Positions 41,604 through 51,579 of a stretch of DNA of 64,000 bases are shown here, piece by piece. The notes beneath the pieces are model-generated. The model did not search any database. It worked only from the letters and a program-made list of their open reading frames with translations, and was not told where the DNA came from. Origin of the DNA: Flectonema sp. DT1601 (lineage: Eukaryota; Euglenozoa; Diplonemea; Diplonemida; Diplonemidae); contig OZ025840.1 in the NCBI GenBank assembly GCA_964019425.1, positions 210,001-274,000 of the forward strand. The letters run 5' to 3'. Numbering within the stretch: the first letter of the stretch is position 1; every line of letters begins with the position of its first letter. The translations under genes and the position numbers were made by a program.

Positions 41604-41634
41604 ACACAACTCACTTTGTAGGAGTGAGTTGTGT
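41604..41634 (-). promoter_or_regulatory. Strong hairpin 3' of the Pumilio gene
   Basis: ACACAACTCAC and GTGAGTTGTGT form a perfect 11-bp stem with a 9-nt loop, 237 nt after the Pumilio stop codon. Could be a 3' UTR or processing element. Confidence 0.45.
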
Positions 41635-41870
41635 CTACAATATGATTTGGTTATTTAGTAGAAGCAATAAGTTTTGCGGTGCAGAAAGCAAAACGAAAAA
41701 ATCGCCCATCCACACAGAGGAAGAGAGCATAAGCGTATAATAGGTAAGTGATTCGTGAAAACCACACATCTATTTTTTACTTTTTTTTTTTTCTTTTTCT
41801 TTCTTGATAACCTGATAGTAACGGGGAACATAAAACAAAATAAATAAATAAAAAGCAACAAAAAAAAAAA

Positions 41871-43040
41871 CTACAATCTACCGAGAAGGACGCAAAAATG
41901 TTTTCCGTAAGAAGTTGAATGAAGAAATTGAGTAAAATGACTGAGGTGGTATTTAATATCAAGTTTGACCTTACGAACGCTGGTATCAAATATCTTTTGA
42001 ATGACGTAGTTACCGTATTGATTACAGCATGCTAGTGCCATTCCAGAAATGACTAATCCGTTGGCAGTCTTTATCGATTGCATTAGTTCAGCTCTAATAG
42101 ACATTCTAACTTCCTCATTGGCGTTCTCATAAATCAATTCAATGACATTCGAAGCAAATTTATGGGTGCATAGCAAAGCGTATTGTCCTCGCAGGCGATC
42201 TACAACAACCTTCACAAACATTTCATGACTGTTAACAATCATGTGTTGTACGACATAGTTTCCATATTGGTTTGTAACGAGAAGGTGAACTTTCTGTAGA
42301 AGAACCTGAAGCACAGGAATAATGACGTCAGGGTCAACAGCCCGTTCAAGGACTCGCTGTACTACCCGACACCCATAAACATGTGTAGAGCAATAGAGAA
42401 GATCTCTTCTTAGAATTCCAATCACGATAACTCTCGTTGGAGGAGAGACCTCCAAACATTTTTGAACAACGTGATTTCCATTCTGATCAGTGATAAGATC
42501 AACCAAGTGTGGAGTAATCTCTTCAATCAATTTAGCAACAGATTCCTTACACGAGTGGAGTAACAACTTCTGCACCACTCGACAGGCAAAGCTGTGAGTT
42601 GAGAGCTCAACAGCTCTTCCACAAACTATTTTCATTAGAGTTGATTCAATTGAAGGAGATTCGAATTCTAATAACTTTTGTATAATATAATTACCAAATA
42701 CATCAGTCAGTAGTTGAGTTCCGTTGATGTTGAGACTTTCAGAGATTGAGATGGCTTCCTTAACCGTTGCTCCATCAAGCATCTTTTGGATATTACGAGA
42801 ACCAGATTGGGTAGTCGCGCTCTCAAGCGATACTAGGCTCGTGCGCTTTTTTGGAGTGGTCACTCTTTCCGGGCTACTTCTTGGGTCTGAGTAACCAGAA
42901 CTGTCAAGTTCATCACCCCATGACGGGTGTCTTTGCCATACGTACATCGCATCATCACAAGCTCCAACTGTACATACTCCACACAACTCATCCTCGTGAT
43001 CTGATCCGCCAATGGATGGAGCGCTGTTGCATCTTCTCAT
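41871..43040 (-). CDS. Pumilio/PUF RNA-binding protein with canonical eight-repeat code
   Basis: 389 residues. The N-terminus (1-75) is disordered. About 76-389 contains eight PUF repeats. The base-reading residues per repeat are: R1 S81/R82/Q85, R2 N117/Y118/Q121, R3 C153/R154/Q157, R4 N189/H190/Q193, R5 C224/R225/Q228, R6 N261/Y262/Q265, R7 S297/N298/E301, R8 N344/Y345/Q348. This is the same set as human PUM1, so the predicted target is UGUAUAUA in mRNA 3' UTRs, leading to repression or decay. An acceptor (CCTTTAAAG) lies at 43046, only 6 nt before the ATG. The family call is near certain and the target follows from the known code. Confidence 0.95.
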   Translation of the reverse strand: MRRCNSAPSIGGSDHEDELCGVCTVGACDDAMYVWQRHPSWGDELDSSGYSDPRSSPERVTTPKKRTSLVSLESATTQSGSRNIQKMLDGATVKEAISISESLNINGTQLLTDVFGNYIIQKLLEFESPSIESTLMKIVCGRAVELSTHSFACRVVQKLLLHSCKESVAKLIEEITPHLVDLITDQNGNHVVQKCLEVSPPTRVIVIGILRRDLLYCSTHVYGCRVVQRVLERAVDPDVIIPVLQVLLQKVHLLVTNQYGNYVVQHMIVNSHEMFVKVVVDRLRGQYALLCTHKFASNVIELIYENANEEVRMSIRAELMQSIKTANGLVISGMALACCNQYGNYVIQKIFDTSVRKVKLDIKYHLSHFTQFLHSTSYGKHFCVLLGRL

Positions 43041-44057
43041 TATTACTTTAAAGGAGTTTTACTTATGAAAGCTGTTGGGGGAGGAGGTAATATAATCTCA
43101 ACAGCAGACTACTACCAGCAATCAGTACTCTCAGATAGTAGAGATTGATCCTGTTGGGAAGAAATACCAATTACAGTCTCACTATATAATTATCGTAGAA
43201 TACGAATTTTTTTTTTTTTTTTTTTTTTGCCTTTTTCGCAGCCAACAAACGATCTTGTCGGACTCGAGCAGCGGAAGTTTTGCAAGCCAATAATTTTGTT
43301 GGTTAAAAGTAATCACATAGGATTCTTTTCCACTGTAAAAATACAAAAAACTGAAATAACTAAACAAAAAAAAAAGGGGGAGAAGGGGGAACTTGGATAA
43401 ATAAATCAAGGTTAACACGCAACAAATTAGACATGAATCATCATAACTGGATTCTGTCCAAAATGGGAAGGGGGAGAGGGGCAGTGGCTTCAGCGAAGTT
43501 TCAAGATGCCGAGAACAGCGAGCAATACCCTAAATACACCTAATTTTCTACGGAAACAATTGGAGCGTGGCGTGGCTACTTTCACCTAAGAAAGAGACCT
43601 GACTCGTTATATGATAATAATAACGATGGAGAAAAGAGGATGAACAACCAACGTGATAGGAAGTTATTATTAGTAGTTTCAGTTAATTACGATTACAATG
43701 TGAGATAAGTCGTCTTCACTCATTCACGAGATACATTCTATTAGCACTTGCAATGTTTGCGCAAATCGAAAGAAAGGGTTCTCCGTGTATTACGTGCAAG
43801 TAACGTGTTTATATTTGATCGTTTTGTTGATGTTTTATATAACTCTCGTAAGAATATAATCCAACAACAGCATAGCTGTCAAAAAGGGACTATTCTAGTT
43901 GTAATCTTTATTTTTTATTTGTTCATAGTTTTCAATACCGCAAGTGAATAAAGGTGATGAGATCAGGAGGCGGGGAAAAAAAAAAAAAAAAAAAAGAAAG
44001 TAAAGTCTGCTATCAATTGGCCATTCAAGGAGAATGGATATTTTTGTTCATTTTATT

Positions 44058-44195
44058 CTATCGATTTCTGTCATCCAAAAAATGATTGCCCAAAAAAAAA
44101 AATAATAATTTATTAGGATGACGTGTTAAAACTGCATGAGTTTGGTATCTAAACTCACGTAAAGCATGACTTAATTTCTTTATGATAGTTTTCAT
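44058..44195 (-). CDS. Tentative small protein (45 residues)
   Basis: ATG to TAG frame after a long minus-strand T-run and pyrimidine stretch. The first 29 residues are basic and look like genuine protein (MKTIIKKLSHALREFRYQTH). A short T-run-encoded hydrophobic patch and a polar end (FLDDRNR) follow. An amphipathic basic start would suit a mitochondrial protein. Orientation agrees with the array. No homology recognised. Confidence 0.35.
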   Translation of the reverse strand: MKTIIKKLSHALREFRYQTHAVLTRHPNKLLFFFLGNHFLDDRNR

Positions 44196-44216
44196 AAGAT
44201 ATAATAATGAGAGGGT

Positions 44217-44249
<33 letters not shown>

Positions 44250-44377
44250 ATTCCCGCACACCAAAGTGCGGGAGCGCTCACTACTAATGTCACGGTTAAT
44301 AGATTTCTTTTTCTTTTTTTTGGGGGATAAAATTTGATGAGGGCGACGAAGGAAACACCAAATAAAAAAAAAAAAAA

Positions 44378-44455
44378 AAACTATTCAGAATAAAAGCTTC
44401 GTACTTCGTTGCTCGCAGACAGTAATACTGACGGCACAAGAGAAAATAGGAAAAT
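44378..44455. mobile_element. MITE family 1, copy f (partial)
   Basis: AAACTATTCAGAATAAAAGC after a poly-A run, then the family centre GCAGACAGTAATACTGACGGC. The right end is lost in homopolymer. Confidence 0.5.
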
Positions 44456-44482
44456 TTTTTTTTTTTTTACATTAATAAATCT

Positions 44483-44517
<35 letters not shown>

Positions 44518-44641
44518 TCTACCTTTGCCTAATGAAATAGTGACAACAAAAGAAAAATTCAGCTCAATCAACACCTGTATAAAACGACACTCATATTTAT
44601 TAATAAAATGGATCATGACGTGTGATTATAAAGAAAATCGA

Positions 44642-44742
44642 AAACCCTTCAGATTAGCCTTATATTTCGCTGAATGCAGACAGAATTCCTGTCGCACGGG
44701 GGAAAATAAATCATGACCATAAGAAATAACGGCTTTCTAAAC

Positions 44743-44747
<5 letters not shown>
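44642..44747. mobile_element. MITE family 1, copy g
   Basis: AAACCCTTCAGATTAGCC to GGCTTTCTAAACAGTTT, about 106 bp. The interior (AATAAATCATGACCAT, AAATAACGGC) matches copy d closely. Confidence 0.65.
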
Positions 44748-44776
<29 letters not shown>

Positions 44777-45471
44777 ACATTCCAGGCAAAACAGACAATG
44801 CGCTTGCGCAAAAAAACTGCGATTTGTATCAACTTGGAGGGACTCTAACAAGTTCTAAATTTATATATTTATTTATTTATTATCGAAGCCAGCGAAGTCA
44901 AAACCTCTGGAGAGGAACCACACACCGAGAGACTCTCCCAGGCGAGAAGACATGAATTGACAAGAATCGACCACTCAAACCCGCATGCACGAAAGCAGGC
45001 ATTAAGAAAACAGCTGATTAGGCCACAGGAGGGAACTAGAGTGCTTATATGAGGGGAAAAACATCGCAAAAAAAAAAAAAAAAAACTAACCTAACAAACT
45101 ACGATACAAAAAATAAATAGTATACAAGCGGTTAGAGGGATTAAATAGAAATAAAGCCGCAGCTGTTGCATCCCAAAGAGGGTATCAGCTCCGACCTTGC
45201 TAGCAATACAGTATCCTCTGTATGTGAAGGTGAAGTAATAGGAGACGTGCTACGGAAGACGAAGCAGTGCCAATTGGGAAAGGAGGATTGAGTCGGTATT
45301 TTCGTTCAGAAATTTCCTTTTTTTTTTTTTTTTTTTTTCCCTTCTTTTCTTTCTTCCGTCTATTAAAAACAACAACAACAACAACAACACGATTTTTTCT
45401 TAGAAGACATGCTCGGAAATCGAATAGCAAGAATACTTTTGATAATCGTTTTTTTTTTTTGATGCAAATCA

Positions 45472-45636
45472 TCACTTCCCTTGCATTCTTTTACTTTGAA
45501 TTAGCGTGAGAAGGAAAGACCAAAATACCTGACAAAGACCAACTTCGTTAAACCACTCCCCTTTTTTTTTTTTTTTTTGAGTTTTTGCAATGTGATGCAG
45601 AATCCAACATAAGATAACAGAACATCGTATTATCAT
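45472..45636 (-). CDS. Tentative small protein (54 residues)
   Basis: Follows an acceptor-like pyrimidine tract ending GTGTAG near 45669. Hydrophobic start (MIIRCSVILCWILHH), then a poly-A-encoded Lys run that makes the middle doubtful, then EWFNEVGLCQVFW and a basic end. The Lys run could be an artefact of a homopolymer crossing the frame. No homology. Confidence 0.25.
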   Translation of the reverse strand: MIIRCSVILCWILHHIAKTQKKKKKGEWFNEVGLCQVFWSFLLTLIQSKRMQGK

Positions 45637-46001
45637 ATAAACAGCGATCGCAGCCTTATTTATCAACAGCTACACTCAAAAGTGGGTAATAAGAAGAACT
45701 TGCCAAGAGAAAACACCCAACGTAACGTTCACACTTACCAAAAGTCAAATATAAAAACCAAAAAAAAAAAAAAAAAAGTGACGTGTTCTAACGTTCTGCT
45801 CCTAGAGAATATTAAATGAAAAAAAAAAAAAAAAAAAAAAAAAGACAATAAGAAAGCAAAGGGTAGTAGGAGAACGTGTAAGAAAAAAGAGAAAAAAAAC
45901 ACGTCGGACAACGAGTCCAGACAAATAATTGATCAGCAGTCTTTCGTGTGAGATTAATCTAAACAAAACAAGATACCAAAAAAAAGAAAAACTCACCAAC
46001 G

Positions 46002-47606
46002 TCAAAGCATTATACTCTCATCGGGCAATAACGGAATACAAAGTTCCATAGCAGACTCTGAAGAATCCGCTTTTTGAGATGCCTGTACTGAATGTTGAGA
46101 TCTTAGAGGGCTTAGTGGTGATGAACTCGTGAGTTCAATATCTATACCAATACCAATAATGTTATTACTTGGGTCCAATGGATTCATAGGAGAAATCCCA
46201 TTACCCGAGTATCCAGATGGGAGTGATTGAAGAGATGTTAGTGAAGGACCCCCAAAGTGATTCATCGCAGTGACAGCAGTACTCGCAGAGTCTCTTCTAA
46301 CACCAGGGCAGGTACCTGAAGAATCTCGTCGTGGAGTTAGTGGTGATCCTTCCCCGCCACCAATTGATAAGGTAGGAATATCAAAACGAGGTGTAGTAGA
46401 AACACATATATCAGGTATCACACTGCCATTACTAAGTGGTGGTGTTGCCGGGACTGACTGCCTTCGTTTTGCTACTTTTATTCCTTGAACGTCCATAACC
46501 TTTTCTGATATCATTCCCTTTTCATAAGCCTTTGTACACAACCAGTATTTCTTTACTTTGAATGCCTGAGCTAGTGATGATATTAACCAACCGACTAAAC
46601 CAAGACCAAAGAAAACAAAGAAGAAAGCTGCTGTACGACCTCTACCTGTTTGCGGTTCAAAGTCTCCAAGACCAACAGTTGTGAGTGTGATTATCGAAAA
46701 CCAAATCGAATCGTTGTATGACCAGTTTTCAAAAGTTGAAAACGCAAGAGCCCAAGTACACATCCAAACAAGAACTGTAACTGTTGCTCCAAGTAGCTGT
46801 CTCCATGCAACAGCTGATGGTAAAGAAGCGTTCATTTTATAAAATATTGCAACAGCTTTAGGCATTTCAGCTCTTGTGACGTGACCCTGCTCTGTGACCT
46901 GCTCCATAACTCTTTTAGCGACATGTTTTTCAACGGGAGCTCCATCGTTTAATTTTATTAAGTATTTTCTAAACTGAACGTCATCAAGTCGTCCAGAGCA
47001 CTCAATGTCGTGACGATCAAATGCATCTTGAGCCTGTTTCTGGGCCAACTCTGTCAGACTTCCTGATTTCGATAATTTTTGTTGAATCCGAAGTCGTTTT
47101 TCAGCAAAAAACGCAATCGTTCCCTCAGCCACCTCCATCAACAGTTCGGCTATCCTTGACAATATACCCATCACTAAACTGATACCAAATATTGTATAAA
47201 ATGCTGAAAAAGCTCTTCCAATCGGCTCGATTGGTTTAATTCCTCCATATCCAATAGTAGTAACTGTGGTTAGGGCGTAAAATATTGCTCCTGGGTATGT
47301 CCATTTTTGCTGAATATCTAAATTGCAGACACCTAGTTGGGTGAGATGTCGTACGAGGTCGCTTTCGGTGGCATTGAGCTCTTCAAGGGCGGCTAGTAGT
47401 GTGTCGATATTGTCTTTTTCGATACCCGATTCAATAAAATACATAAGAGTTCCACCGAATAGGATGTATGACAAAACTATCAAACCGTACAATGCCATTG
47501 TGCCTAATCTCCTTCTAACTCGTAGTCTCCCATTTTGGTTTTCGAATATCGAGTATTGATCTGCTTCATCATCACGTCGACGTCCACTCGCATTCATAAA
47601 ATACAT
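46002..47606 (-). CDS. Two-pore-domain potassium channel with EF-hand-like insert
   Basis: 534 residues. TM1 (about 37-58), pore 1 with filter TTIGYGG (116-122), TM2 (about 132-155), a cytosolic linker with a degenerate EF-hand-like stretch (DRHDIECSGRLDDVQF, about 197-212), TM3 (about 268-290), pore 2 with filter TTVGLGDFEP (309-318), TM4 (about 325-348), then a Ser/Pro-rich C-tail of about 185 residues. Two such subunits form a K+ channel. Filters GYGG and GLGD differ from the usual GYGD. The ATG follows a long poly-A run, with a GC hairpin and acceptor (47668) further up. Confidence 0.92.
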   Translation of the reverse strand: MYFMNASGRRRDDEADQYSIFENQNGRLRVRRRLGTMALYGLIVLSYILFGGTLMYFIESGIEKDNIDTLLAALEELNATESDLVRHLTQLGVCNLDIQQKWTYPGAIFYALTTVTTIGYGGIKPIEPIGRAFSAFYTIFGISLVMGILSRIAELLMEVAEGTIAFFAEKRLRIQQKLSKSGSLTELAQKQAQDAFDRHDIECSGRLDDVQFRKYLIKLNDGAPVEKHVAKRVMEQVTEQGHVTRAEMPKAVAIFYKMNASLPSAVAWRQLLGATVTVLVWMCTWALAFSTFENWSYNDSIWFSIITLTTVGLGDFEPQTGRGRTAAFFFVFFGLGLVGWLISSLAQAFKVKKYWLCTKAYEKGMISEKVMDVQGIKVAKRRQSVPATPPLSNGSVIPDICVSTTPRFDIPTLSIGGGEGSPLTPRRDSSGTCPGVRRDSASTAVTAMNHFGGPSLTSLQSLPSGYSGNGISPMNPLDPSNNIIGIGIDIELTSSSPLSPLRSQHSVQASQKADSSESAMELCIPLLPDESIML

Positions 47607-48035
47607 TTTTTTTTTTTTTTTTTTTTTTTCTCTTATTGGAAAAGGGGCAAAGCCCCTTTGTCACGGCCTGTTATGAGAAATTGGTAAAATAAATATTTGT
47701 TTTTCTGACTAAGAATAAAAAGACACAACTACTTACCTACAATTTCTCCACAGATACAATTTCCCGGATTATCCTCAGGAACAAAAAAGATACGGGAAAT
47801 ATGAGTAGGGGAGAAAGAAAAAGAAGAAAAAAAAAAAAAAAAAAGGAGTTACAAAAAAAAACTAAGAAAATGGAGGGGGGTGAGTGGGTATAACTTTGAT
47901 CTATCTGTTTACAACGATTATAAAAAAAATAAAATTAAAAAAACGATAAAGTCGAAAAAAACGACTACCAGATACAAAAATTTACCGATATAATGTACCA
48001 GCTCAAGTAACAATAACAATAAATAAATAGTGTAC
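47607..48035. other. K+ channel leader and spacer
   Basis: From the channel ATG upstream: poly-A run (minus strand), perfect hairpin (47641-47659), acceptor at 47668, then AT-rich spacer with poly-A. No gene. Confidence 0.6.
47641..47659 (-). promoter_or_regulatory. Hairpin in the 5' leader of the K+ channel gene
   Basis: AAAGGGGC and GCCCCTTT form a perfect 8-bp stem with an AAA loop, between the predicted acceptor (47668) and the poly-A/ATG. It would lie near the cap of the mature mRNA and could restrain ribosome scanning. Confidence 0.45.
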
Positions 48036-51000
48036 TTATGTATTTGCTTGTTCAAAGGCTAAGCGATGTCGCATTTGGTCTTTGAGGAATTGAAGGCGCT
48101 TAAGTTCATCCTGTCGAGTGACTTGTGGTGAAAGAGTCCTCTGAGCAACAGATGGAACAAACGGAGACGGAGAAGCAGAGAAGTTTGATGGAGATATTGA
48201 TCGCCTGTGGCTCATCACTTTGGATGGCGCTCTGTAAATAGGAAGACCTGCTGTTGGATCAGCAGACACACTCCGACTATGACTACGATCTCTGAACCGT
48301 TTTAACCTGCTGTGAGTCTCACTGTCGGGTTCAACAAATTCCGTGTTTAATTTCTTCAACTCATCATCAAGTATTTTTGTTAAATTCTGACGAGTATCTT
48401 CGCGAGATATCATCGGCTGAGATCGAACTCTATCGAGTTCTTGTCCAAGCGCTGCTTCAACATTTCTGTTTGCGACCATTTCTGTTGACACAGCGACACG
48501 AGCCTCATTGTGAAGCTTCCTGGCTATTTCAACAGACTCAGCGAGTGATTTTATTTCAGTTTGAGCATTTCGTAAATCAGCTGCAAGATCTGCAGCTTCT
48601 TGCTTTGCAGAAGCCTGAAGCTGATCGACTTCAGATCGATGTGATCTCTTTGTTTTATCCATTTCATCTCTCAGTACTTTGAGATCTTTCTGCAGACGAT
48701 CAGCTTCTGACGTGTGTTGTTGTTCAGCTTCTTCTCGTTGAGCTTCTTGTTGTTTTGTGATCTCATTTATTTCGTTTTGATGTTCATCTTTTATAATTCT
48801 TCTCACTTGGGATAATTCTTCCTTTAGTCTAGTAGCTTCTCGTCTGTAAAGGTCATCGTGTTCCTGCATTTGTAGATTCTGTTGATCTGATATGTCGCTG
48901 ATTTCCATTCGAAGACGAACTACTTCCTTACGAAGTTCTTCATTCTTCTGAACGAGGGCAGTGTTTTCAGCTTCTTGTTGATTTAGTTGTTGTTGAAAGA
49001 TGTTATTTTGAGGAACTGACGTCGCTCTGATGACGTCTACCTGTTCTCTCATTCGAAGGTTGTCTTCGTTAGCACGTCTCATGATGGCAGATTTTTCATG
49101 TTCGTGTTCTACCCTCAAATCCGCTAATTGCTGTTCAAGGAAAGTGATTGTGTCGTTGCATGTCTTTATTTCTATTTCTAGTACCCCAACTTCCTCCTTT
49201 GCGGCAAGAGCTTCATTTGTGGTACTTTTTAAAGTCTCATAAAATTCTGCTTTCAATCCTTGTAACTGCGTCATCATCTCAGCTTGTATTGAATCTCTTA
49301 TCTCTGATACGCGTGCCTCTCGTTCGGTTGCTTTGTTGCTGTAGTCTTCTTCAAGTTGTTTCTTTTGTGTTTCAAGTTCTATTTGAGTGTCTTCTCGCAT
49401 TGTTGCGAACTTTGTAAGCTCTTGAGCCATGACAGACTTTTGTTCATTAAGTGCCCGGATTAACTCTTCCTTTTCAGACTGCGTATCAATAAAAACAGCT
49501 GGTTGCTGATATGGAATTGGAACTTGAGCGTATGCTGGATGTGATTGATGTTGTAATGGTTGCTTCGATTCATAAGGTGGTGCTGCTGGTGCTGAAACAG
49601 GTGGAACAGGAGATAGACTACCAGCAACATTATGTTGCACATCACGCTTAGCGTTTGCTAAAGCAGTTGATGTCTGAGCATAGAAATTATTGACTTCTTC
49701 TTGTAGTTTGGCTTTTTCACTACTTAAATCTGATTTCTTAATGTTCTGTTCGTGTTCAGCAACGCGTCGTTCTCGCATTTGTAATTCCATTTCCTTCTCT
49801 TGGAGACTCTTAGCAATCCTATCACCGTCAGCGTTGCGACGGTGAAGCTCTCTAGCTGCGTTTTGAATTTTTAATGTCTCTGCTTCATGTTGTTTTTCCA
49901 ACTCAAAAGCTCGCTGTTTAAGCAACTCCTGCTGCTGGTACTGCTTGTCAAGACTGTCTTGCATTTTTTGGATTGCTGAGACACCAGCAGCGTGGTCAAG
50001 TTGATGACCCTTTTCGATAGCTTTACTAATGTCATGCGAAGCAGTCTTTGCTTGACTCTCTAGTCGTTGTCTTTCGTTTAGTAGTTTTGTTTCAATTGTG
50101 TGAAGCTGTCGTTGAATTGATTCTTCAGAAGGACCTCCAGTCATCTGTTCGGATATTAACTTGTCTTCAATCGCATTGTTGATAACATCATGAGTGTGAT
50201 GGGAATTTCTGTTTAAAAATAACTTTTCCTTCTCTTCGAGGGATTGGATTGTTCTTTTTTGTTGTTCAATCTCACTTTCAAGTTCAGTCTCAAGTTGGCT
50301 TTTTCCTCGACTACGAGCACTGAACGCGCTGATAGAAAGATCTCCTACATTACTTCCCATACTTTGAAGAGAAGCGTTTGCAACATCAGGCAGCTCTGAA
50401 ACTCGTTTTCTGGTCCATGGGTTGACGTAATATTGGGTTCCTTCATCGGAGTGTTTTAGTTTCCAAACGTTTTCTTGATCTTGAAGTGTACATCCTTCTA
50501 GGATCCAGTGACCTCCATCAAGGTGATATGTTGAATTACCAGATACTTTACTTGAAGAAGGATGACCATCAAGTGATCTTATTGTAATACAAGGGTCAAC
50601 TATCCAATCAGCATCACTAAATGATGACCAGGAAATTACAGTATTTGGTGACCTTCCATTGTGTGGTTCAGTTGACATAACCCAACCTTCATTTATTAAC
50701 ATTGATTCTTTAGTTCCAATTATCCAGTAGCCAGAAGAGCTGCAGTATAGAACTCCTCCAGCCTTTGAGAACCATACGGGTAGACCCATCCACTGATCAC
50801 TTCCCATTGAATACACTCCTTCAGCATCAGTCTTAGTAGGGGCGTCTATTTGTACTGTTCTTGGAAACTTCTTCCTCCCAAGTTGTGATGTTTGTGCTGC
50901 TGGTGCAGCACTCATTGATGGATTTGGAGTCGGTAGTTGTTTCATTCGTAATCCTAAACCGTTTACGTAGTACTCTCCTTCCTTAGTCCAAGTATGCTGT

Positions 51001-51083
51001 CGGTCTCCAATAGACTTTCCTTGCAGTACCCAAACTACTCCATCAGTACTTGTGTAAACATGATCACCGACTGTTTGTTGCAT
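48036..51083 (-). CDS. Large coiled-coil protein with N-terminal Trp/Tyr repeat domain
   Basis: 1015 residues. The N-terminal 230 residues hold Trp/Tyr/Gly-rich repeats (VYSMGSDQWMGLPVWF, VLYCSSSGYWIIG, GHWILEG, YYVNPWTRKRVSELP) of a type seen in several protist proteins. No enzyme motif. Residues about 265-930 are almost continuous coiled coil with a Pro-rich break near 490-525. The C-terminal 80 residues are Ser/Arg-rich. Likely a cytoskeletal or scaffold component, judged by architecture only. A strong acceptor (TTTTTCTCTGACTCAG) lies at 51088, 4 nt before the ATG. Confidence 0.87.
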   Translation of the reverse strand: MQQTVGDHVYTSTDGVVWVLQGKSIGDRQHTWTKEGEYYVNGLGLRMKQLPTPNPSMSAAPAAQTSQLGRKKFPRTVQIDAPTKTDAEGVYSMGSDQWMGLPVWFSKAGGVLYCSSSGYWIIGTKESMLINEGWVMSTEPHNGRSPNTVISWSSFSDADWIVDPCITIRSLDGHPSSSKVSGNSTYHLDGGHWILEGCTLQDQENVWKLKHSDEGTQYYVNPWTRKRVSELPDVANASLQSMGSNVGDLSISAFSARSRGKSQLETELESEIEQQKRTIQSLEEKEKLFLNRNSHHTHDVINNAIEDKLISEQMTGGPSEESIQRQLHTIETKLLNERQRLESQAKTASHDISKAIEKGHQLDHAAGVSAIQKMQDSLDKQYQQQELLKQRAFELEKQHEAETLKIQNAARELHRRNADGDRIAKSLQEKEMELQMRERRVAEHEQNIKKSDLSSEKAKLQEEVNNFYAQTSTALANAKRDVQHNVAGSLSPVPPVSAPAAPPYESKQPLQHQSHPAYAQVPIPYQQPAVFIDTQSEKEELIRALNEQKSVMAQELTKFATMREDTQIELETQKKQLEEDYSNKATEREARVSEIRDSIQAEMMTQLQGLKAEFYETLKSTTNEALAAKEEVGVLEIEIKTCNDTITFLEQQLADLRVEHEHEKSAIMRRANEDNLRMREQVDVIRATSVPQNNIFQQQLNQQEAENTALVQKNEELRKEVVRLRMEISDISDQQNLQMQEHDDLYRREATRLKEELSQVRRIIKDEHQNEINEITKQQEAQREEAEQQHTSEADRLQKDLKVLRDEMDKTKRSHRSEVDQLQASAKQEAADLAADLRNAQTEIKSLAESVEIARKLHNEARVAVSTEMVANRNVEAALGQELDRVRSQPMISREDTRQNLTKILDDELKKLNTEFVEPDSETHSRLKRFRDRSHSRSVSADPTAGLPIYRAPSKVMSHRRSISPSNFSASPSPFVPSVAQRTLSPQVTRQDELKRLQFLKDQMRHRLAFEQANT

Positions 51084-51579
51084 ATCCCTGAGTCAGAGAA
51101 AAAGGTAGGAGATAAAATTTTATATTATTGAGGTATAAATATGTTTTTAGTGACAAAACAGAATTTTCAATTCACTTTACTAAAAGAACTATTTTTTTTG
51201 TTTGTTTGTTTGTTTGTTTTTTTTGTTTTTTTATTCAAAAACAAAATATGAGCGTTACGAAAGATTCTGATACTTCGATTCACGTTAGTTAACACAGCTG
51301 TTATTATTATTTTATTATTATTATTTTTTTTCTCCCAGCAGCGTTGTGGATAAACATCACGAAAGGATCAAAACAAAAATAAACAGACAGAAAAGGCAAC
51401 GAAATAAAAAGTGAAAAAAAAAAAAAAGAAAAAAAAAAACAGCTACATAGTTAAATACAAGACTTGAAGGATTACCCTTTTAAAGGTAATGAACAATACG
51501 TAGTAACAGACTACGAATGTCAGAATCACTATTGGAATCGCAATGGTGGTTAGATTTGAAGTAATTTGTTTAGAATCAA
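51084..51579. other. Spacer
   Basis: AT-rich with a GTTT microsatellite (51199-51218), ATT repeats and a poly-A pair (51416-51439). This is the 3' flank of the coiled-coil gene to its right. No gene. Confidence 0.55.

Larger units (their letters stand above)
36849..41870. other. Longest gene-poor interval
   Basis: Homopolymers, a GAA microsatellite (38041-38070), MITE copy e and a hairpin at 41604-41634. Two tentative small spliced genes are listed separately (38538-39013 minus, 40744-40926 plus). Plus-strand stretches 37047-37880 and 39444-39631 can also be spliced into frames, but minus-strand readings of parts are equally good, so they are not called. A 79-codon plus frame at 39892-40131 has a Lys-rich start made by poly-A and is doubtful. 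Confidence 0.5.
43041..46001. other. Gene-poor interval with two MITEs, a repeat and possible small exons
   Basis: Holds MITE copies f and g and one copy of the repeat shared with 51764-51843 (here 43388-43465). Minus-strand exon candidates: about 43318-43220 after a strong acceptor (TTTTTGTATTTTTACAG), 44880-45040 (open in two frames) and the two short genes listed at 44058 and 45472. The remainder is homopolymer-rich, with a CAA/GTT microsatellite at 45368-45390. Confidence 0.5.

Noticed and set aside
43064-43310. Plus-strand spliced frame starting 24 bp from the Pumilio ATG
   Set aside because: It would need back-to-back starts within 24 bp and overlaps a better minus-strand exon candidate at 43220-43318.
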